Part shown: positions 60,296 to 64,000 of the stretch, piece after piece
Layout of the letters: each line of letters opens with the position of its first letter
Position numbering within the stretch: the first letter of the stretch is position 1
Source: Vescimonas cirricatena
Lineage (GTDB): Bacteria > Bacillota > Clostridia > Oscillospirales > Oscillospiraceae
DNA: 64,000 nucleotides
Direction: 5' to 3'
Assembly: GCF_020687045.1 (NCBI RefSeq)
Contig: NZ_JAJEPW010000002.1
Location: forward strand, 1-64,000
Position numbers and translations under genes: made by a program
Notes under the pieces: generated by a model
What the model was told of the DNA's origin: nothing
The model's input: the letters and a program-made list of their open reading frames with translations, nothing else
The model's database searches: none

Positions 60296-60804
60296 AGGAA
60301 ACCAAAGAGGCCCGTTTCCGCCGTGTAGCGGAGGCGCGCGTCAATAAACTTATCCGGATGCTGCGGCTTCTTGGCAACTGTTCCGGAACAAATACCTACG
60401 CCTATGATGACGATGCCGTTGAGCAGATTTTCACGGAGCTGCAGGTCGAGCTGGATCGGGCACGGGAGCGATTCGCCGAAAATGGGAAGCCGGGACGAAA
60501 GCGGTTCTCTCTTTCGGAAACGCCGACGCCGGACACCGTTTCATATCCACACATCACGCTTCCTCTGCCGGATGGCACGCGGCTGCGCGCCGTCAGCTAT
60601 GCAGACGAGACTTATCCAGCCATCAATCTATATCTTCTACAGGATGGCAAGCCGGATGAGTTGATCTGCTTTGCAGAATACAACTCAGAACACAGTCCCT
60701 GCCATGAGCTTTGCATTGGGGTCTACACTTCCGACAAGGAAGACACACAGTACTATGGGTCATATCGGCCAGAAAGGGAATCAGAGTATGGAAAAAATGA
60801 TTGA
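60292..60804 (+). CDS. Hypothetical protein, element module
   Basis: A 170-residue protein, MKETKEARFRRVAEARVNKL onward, with a basic helical N-terminus of ~60 residues and a beta-rich remainder (LRAVSYADETYPAINLYLLQ). AAGGAGG precedes ATG 60292. No family recognised. It overlaps both neighbours. Confidence 0.7.
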   Translation: MKETKEARFRRVAEARVNKLIRMLRLLGNCSGTNTYAYDDDAVEQIFTELQVELDRARERFAENGKPGRKRFSLSETPTPDTVSYPHITLPLPDGTRLRAVSYADETYPAINLYLLQDGKPDELICFAEYNSEHSPCHELCIGVYTSDKEDTQYYGSYRPERESEYGKND

Positions 60805-61582
60805 CAAAAGCCGGGCATACGAAACCTACCGACTTGCGTGGGATGATATCGCAAAGTTGCTGTCAGATCAGATCAAGGCTGTTCTGGGCCGAAGGTTTCT
60901 TCTGCGTGTGTGGCCGGAGGATCAAGGATACTGGGGCGCCCGTGCACTGCATGGGCTGTTTTCGGTTGCTGATCTGAATCGGCTGCTGGATGCTGTACAA
61001 GCGGACGCGGAGACCCGCATGGAAACTCTGCCGGAGGATTCAGAGGACGTACACGGTTTCGGCATGACACTTGGCTCCCTTCTTTTGAAGGCCGCTTTAC
61101 AGGCGGACTGGAAGTGTGAGATGGTCGAGGACGATGCACTCTGGATGATCGGTTTTGTCAGCTCGGAAACGCGGCCTTACACGGTGAGCGGTCTTCTAAG
61201 GAATCTCAATACGGATGCGCTGCTGCCGGCAAAAGAGGCTCTGGAGTACCTGAAGGACAATGGAAGCACCGACTGCACACTCAGCGATATCCGGCTGCGT
61301 TATTATGCCGCGTATGGGAACGAACTGTGCTGGCGCTATCCCATCAGCGATGGGATCCATGCCGGTGCGTTTATCCTGGTCACAAAGGACGGCTATCTGA
61401 GTCTCCCCTACAACAGCATGGACGAGGATGAGTATGAGATCCTGATGCTGGACGACGCGACCTTTCATGATTCGGCATCGCTTGCTACGCTCCTGTCAGA
61501 CTGGGAAGATTTCTCTGCCGACCTGACGGATGCCATGTGCGAGATGTGCCGCATTCTGGAAGGAGGCGAAGAGGATGCCTGA
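60788..61582 (+). CDS. Hypothetical protein, element module
   Basis: A 264-residue acidic protein (MEKMIDKSRAYETYRLAWDD). The start at ATG 60788 overlaps the preceding gene and follows AGAAAGGGA; the longer frame from 60671 is within that gene. Segments GYWGARALHGLFSVADLNRL and WRYPISDGIHAGAFILVTKD look structured, but I know no family. Confidence 0.68.
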   Translation: MEKMIDKSRAYETYRLAWDDIAKLLSDQIKAVLGRRFLLRVWPEDQGYWGARALHGLFSVADLNRLLDAVQADAETRMETLPEDSEDVHGFGMTLGSLLLKAALQADWKCEMVEDDALWMIGFVSSETRPYTVSGLLRNLNTDALLPAKEALEYLKDNGSTDCTLSDIRLRYYAAYGNELCWRYPISDGIHAGAFILVTKDGYLSLPYNSMDEDEYEILMLDDATFHDSASLATLLSDWEDFSADLTDAMCEMCRILEGGEEDA

Positions 61583-61769
61583 TGCGGTTAAACCCGAGAT
61601 CTGTCTGACAGGAAAGCTTCTATACCCGGTACATATCGGCCTGCCGGCATATATTCAGGAGACTGACGGATACCGAAGGACTTCCACAGTCTGTGCTATT
61701 CTGGCAGACACACAAGAAGCTACCGTGATTGAAACGCGCAATAGCGTGTATTCCATTCAGAAAGTATGA
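61575..61769 (+). CDS. Small hypothetical protein, element module
   Basis: A 64-residue protein, MPDAVKPEICLTGKLLYPVH, ending IETRNSVYSIQKV. GGAGGCGAAGAGG precedes ATG 61575, which overlaps the previous stop. No family recognised. Confidence 0.65.
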   Translation: MPDAVKPEICLTGKLLYPVHIGLPAYIQETDGYRRTSTVCAILADTQEATVIETRNSVYSIQKV

Positions 61770-61777
61770 GGTGCAGT

Positions 61778-62206
61778 ATGAACAACAATATCGACTGGAT
61801 CATCCATCTTGTAGCAAACGGAGCCTGTGACGAGTGCGGGAAGGAGGAAAAAGGGTTCCTGCCCTATACCTGCAATGCGCATACTCATGGCATGGAGAAA
61901 TATGACCACCCGGATTTTCAAGTGGTCCTGAGTCTTCCTCCCCGTGAAATCGGAAGGATCCTCAACACATTGGGGCTTAGGGTTCAGGAAGGAGAACGCT
62001 TTCAGGCCGGTAGGTATGTATCCGGCATCTATGCCGACTGCGATATCCGTCTGGATGAATTTCGGGAAACGGGACGCAATGTGCTGCGTGCAGTCATACC
62101 GGATCGGCAGAATCGTTTTCCGGAAGATCCACAGTGCGAAGAACCATATCGACTGCAGAGCATGGACACAGAGGATCTGTATGAGAGAGAAGGTGCGTTG
62201 TCGTGA
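61778..62206 (+). CDS. DUF4262-like protein, element module
   Basis: A 142-residue protein. CDECGKEEKGFLPYTCNAHT, HGMEKYDHPDFQVVLSLPPR and DCDIRLDEFRETGRNVLRAV match the pattern of DUF4262 proteins, including two Cys near the start. Family function unknown. GAGGTG lies before ATG 61778. It overlaps the next gene. Confidence 0.72.
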   Translation: MNNNIDWIIHLVANGACDECGKEEKGFLPYTCNAHTHGMEKYDHPDFQVVLSLPPREIGRILNTLGLRVQEGERFQAGRYVSGIYADCDIRLDEFRETGRNVLRAVIPDRQNRFPEDPQCEEPYRLQSMDTEDLYEREGALS

Positions 62207-62517
62207 AAATTGCCATCTACCAGATTGCGATAGAGCGCGATGAGAACCGTCTTGCGTTTCAGAGCCTGAATCACATCATATCGGTCAGCAATGGTCGAGT
62301 CCCTGTAGAGCTTTACGACTGCGTTTTTGCCGGAGAAGTTTCTGCGCAAACACTGGAGGATATCTTCTATGTTTTCAACATGGAGCACCCTTCCGCTTAC
62401 AAAGGGCGGTCGCTCTCGGTCTCCGATGTGGTGGAAATATTTCTTGCATCAGGAGGAAGTGAGTTCTATTACTGTGAGCCAATCGGGTTCAAGCGGATTC
62501 GCTTTGAAAAGGAGTAA
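62203..62517 (+). CDS. YodL-domain protein, element module
   Basis: A 104-residue protein made of one YodL domain: IYQIAIERDENRLAFQSLNH, LEDIFYVFNMEHPSAYKGRS, LSVSDVVEIF and FYYCEPIGFKRI are the family blocks. YodL domains are common on Firmicute conjugative elements; function unknown. GTG 62203 is the start, overlapping the upstream stop. Confidence 0.82.
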   Translation: MKIAIYQIAIERDENRLAFQSLNHIISVSNGRVPVELYDCVFAGEVSAQTLEDIFYVFNMEHPSAYKGRSLSVSDVVEIFLASGGSEFYYCEPIGFKRIRFEKE

Positions 62518-62560
62518 ACCAAACGCTGAGCGAAAAAATAAATCAGGCTTTACAGCACAA

Positions 62561-62592
62561 ACAGGAGGCGTCGAATTATCGGCGCCTCCTGT
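62561..62592 (+). promoter_or_regulatory. Hairpin in the leader of the Cys-cluster gene
   Basis: ACAGGAGGCG (62561-62570) pairs with CGCCTCCTGT (62583-62592), with inner CGA/TCG. No T-run follows. It contains an AGGAGG-like sequence in its left arm and stands 22 bases before the next start. Confidence 0.45.
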
Positions 62593-62614
62593 GGCCTAAA
62601 AGGAGAATATCACA

Positions 62615-63289
62615 ATGAACATCGAAGAAGTCTTATCAACAACGCACAGAATCTCTCCTCGTGAGAGGGTCCCCTTTCACTGCACCTGCTGCGGCGAGTG
62701 CTGCCGCCATGTCCGGCAAAGCGTTCCCTTGGAAAGTCCGGATGTATTCCGGCTGACAAGGCTGCTGAGGGAAAGGGACAAGGGAATCATTTGCATGGAC
62801 GACTTTGTTGCGCGGTATACCGAACTTGCCCTACTGGACGAATGTGGGTATTTCATGCTCATGCTGAAAGTTACAGGTGTTGACGACGCCTGCATTTTTC
62901 TGAAAGAGAATCGGTGTATGGTCCATGCGGCAAAACCAAGAACCTGCCGGATTTATCCATTCGTTGCCGGTATCGGAGATGACGGCCACCCGGAATATTT
63001 GGTGAGCCGCGAAAAGGAACATCATTTCAAAGGCCCGGCCGTTCATGTAAAGACATGGATGAAACGGCGGTTTACCGAGGAAGACAAAGCGTTTCTCAGA
63101 ATGGATCTTAGTTCTGCTCGGGATATTGCACGACTCATGCGTCGGATACCCGAATTCCATCGGCAACAGGCGATGCTCCTGTTCTGGCGATATAAGTATT
63201 CGGATTTCGACTTAGATCAGCCGTTCCTAAAGCAATATGCAAAAAATCTTCAACAGCTCAAGGCCGCACTGGCCCTGTTGGCGGAGTAG
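62615..63289 (+). CDS. YkgJ family cysteine-cluster protein (first)
   Basis: A 224-residue soluble protein with the YkgJ/CxxCxxCC cluster: FHCTCCGECCRHVRQSVPLE, then CIFLKENRCMVHAAKPRTCR IYP. The eight-Cys pattern is thought to bind zinc or an iron-sulfur cluster. It is followed by a related gene. AAAAGGAG precedes ATG 62615. Confidence 0.85.
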   Translation: MNIEEVLSTTHRISPRERVPFHCTCCGECCRHVRQSVPLESPDVFRLTRLLRERDKGIICMDDFVARYTELALLDECGYFMLMLKVTGVDDACIFLKENRCMVHAAKPRTCRIYPFVAGIGDDGHPEYLVSREKEHHFKGPAVHVKTWMKRRFTEEDKAFLRMDLSSARDIARLMRRIPEFHRQQAMLLFWRYKYSDFDLDQPFLKQYAKNLQQLKAALALLAE

Positions 63290-63337
63290 CCATAACCAAC
63301 ACAAACCGACGATTATTCCATGAAAAGGAGAAGTAAA

Positions 63338-64000
63338 ATGGATCAAAGATTACAACACATTGTGGAGCACTACGATGAGATGTGCATCGGAACGGATGAG
63401 CATTTTCGTTTTCACTGCAAGCAGTGCGGGAAGTGCTGCATCAACCGGGAGGATATTCTCCTGAATCCCAAAGACCTCTACAACATATCCAAGGAGCTGG
63501 GACTTGCACCACGGGACACCATTGCACAATATTGCGAGGTATATCTGGGGCAAAACTCCCGAATCCCCATTGTACGGCTCAAGCCGAGAGGATCTATTAA
63601 GCGTTGCCCGCTGCTCAGGGACCGGAAATGTTCTGTTCATAATGCAAAGCCTACGGTTTGCGCCCTGTTCCCACTGGGCCGCAGCATAAAGCTGGATGCG
63701 AAAGAAACGGATCCGAACGCCATTGAGCGTGCCAGGATCCAGTATATCATCAACTCCATTGAGTGCGGAGATCGTTCCGAAGAGCATACCGTACGCGAGT
63801 GGGTAGAAAGCTTCGGCATACCCATCCACGACAACGATTTTATTGCATGGCAGAAAGCGCTGTTCTCTGTAAGACAGCAAATCGTGGAGCTGGAGAAAAT
63901 GCTTCCTGACAAATCCATGGAGCGGGTCTGGTCCATTACCTATCAGGCGCTGTATCTCAATTATGACATTCAGGAGGATTTCCGGGAACAGTTCCAAAAA
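63338..64000 (+). CDS. YkgJ family cysteine-cluster protein (second), cut by window end
   Basis: ATG 63338 after AAAAGGAG opens a frame still running at base 64000 (221 codons). It has FHCKQCGKCCINREDILLNP and later RKCSVHNAKPTVCALFPLG, the same cluster layout as the previous gene but divergent elsewhere. A C-terminal helical part follows. The stop lies outside the window. Confidence 0.85.
   Translation, partial: MDQRLQHIVEHYDEMCIGTDEHFRFHCKQCGKCCINREDILLNPKDLYNISKELGLAPRDTIAQYCEVYLGQNSRIPIVRLKPRGSIKRCPLLRDRKCSVHNAKPTVCALFPLGRSIKLDAKETDPNAIERARIQYIINSIECGDRSEEHTVREWVESFGIPIHDNDFIAWQKALFSVRQQIVELEKMLPDKSMERVWSITYQALYLNYDIQEDFREQFQK

Noticed and set aside
1..64000. CRISPR arrays, rRNA or tRNA genes
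   Set aside because: No regularly spaced repeats, rRNA segments or tRNA cloverleaf sequences were recognised by reading; a tRNAscan or covariance search was not possible.

Overview
The window looks like chromosomal DNA of an anaerobic gut-type Clostridia (Oscillospiraceae/Ruminococcaceae-like Firmicute). Evidence seen: strong AGGAGG-type ribosome binding sites, TTGACA-17-TATAAT promoters, class B sortase, [FeFe]-hydrogenase maturases HydE/HydG/HydF, DUF1836, DegV and DUF4317 proteins, lipoprotein-type binding proteins, and no outer-membrane genes. The genus is inference only. No rRNA, tRNA or CRISPR array was recognised.

Layout. (1) 35-1624: PucR-type regulator on the minus strand with a twice-repeated palindrome upstream. 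(2) 2050-13033: TetR regulator followed by a long transport operon in which two complete ECF modules (S, T and double ATPase) bracket a heterodimeric ABC transporter pair, an ATC-hydrolase-family protein and a broken serine hydrolase. (3) 13207-16707: a decayed rubrerythrin/Fur fusion, a small alarmone synthetase, a PAP2-like membrane protein, DegV and DUF1836. (4) 16884-22471: remains of a mobile element: small membrane proteins, serine recombinase with a res-like site, sortase B, an IS21 transposase fragment joined to a relaxase tail, and an intact AbiEi/AbiEii toxin-antitoxin pair with two matching operators. (5) 22364-26496: TM1266-hydE-hydG-hydF, behind a promoter, an 8-codon leader ORF and a terminator-like hairpin. 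(6) 26648-29020: element remnants, two HTH proteins and a DUF4317 protein.

(7) 29128-48515: an 18-kb segment bounded by two direct copies of a roughly 930-bp unit that encodes a secreted, internally repeated acidic protein. Copy 1 sits just upstream of an OmpR-type two-component system; copy 2 is followed by a deletion scar containing a scrap of the same response regulator. Inside lie a small-protein cluster, a damaged DUF1254/DUF1214 gene, and a maltodextrin/starch locus on the minus strand: LacI regulator, neopullulanase-type GH13, MalE-MalF-MalG importer, GH31 glucosidase and a secreted CGTase/amylase-like GH13 enzyme with CBM20. Together these would degrade starch outside the cell, import maltodextrins and hydrolyse them inside.

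(8) 48780-50153: MarR regulator plus a second DegV protein. (9) 50685-55233: zinc-uptake locus: Zur-type Fur regulator, small Cys-rich membrane protein, a binding protein with a ZinT domain nested inside a ZnuA fold, ZnuC, ZnuB and a lipoprotein. (10) 55770-64000: a tightly packed run of small, mostly unrecognised genes around an accessory NAD-dependent DNA ligase, with YodL and DUF4262 proteins and two Cys-cluster (YkgJ-type) proteins; this resembles the cargo of an integrative or conjugative element. The last gene runs off the window.
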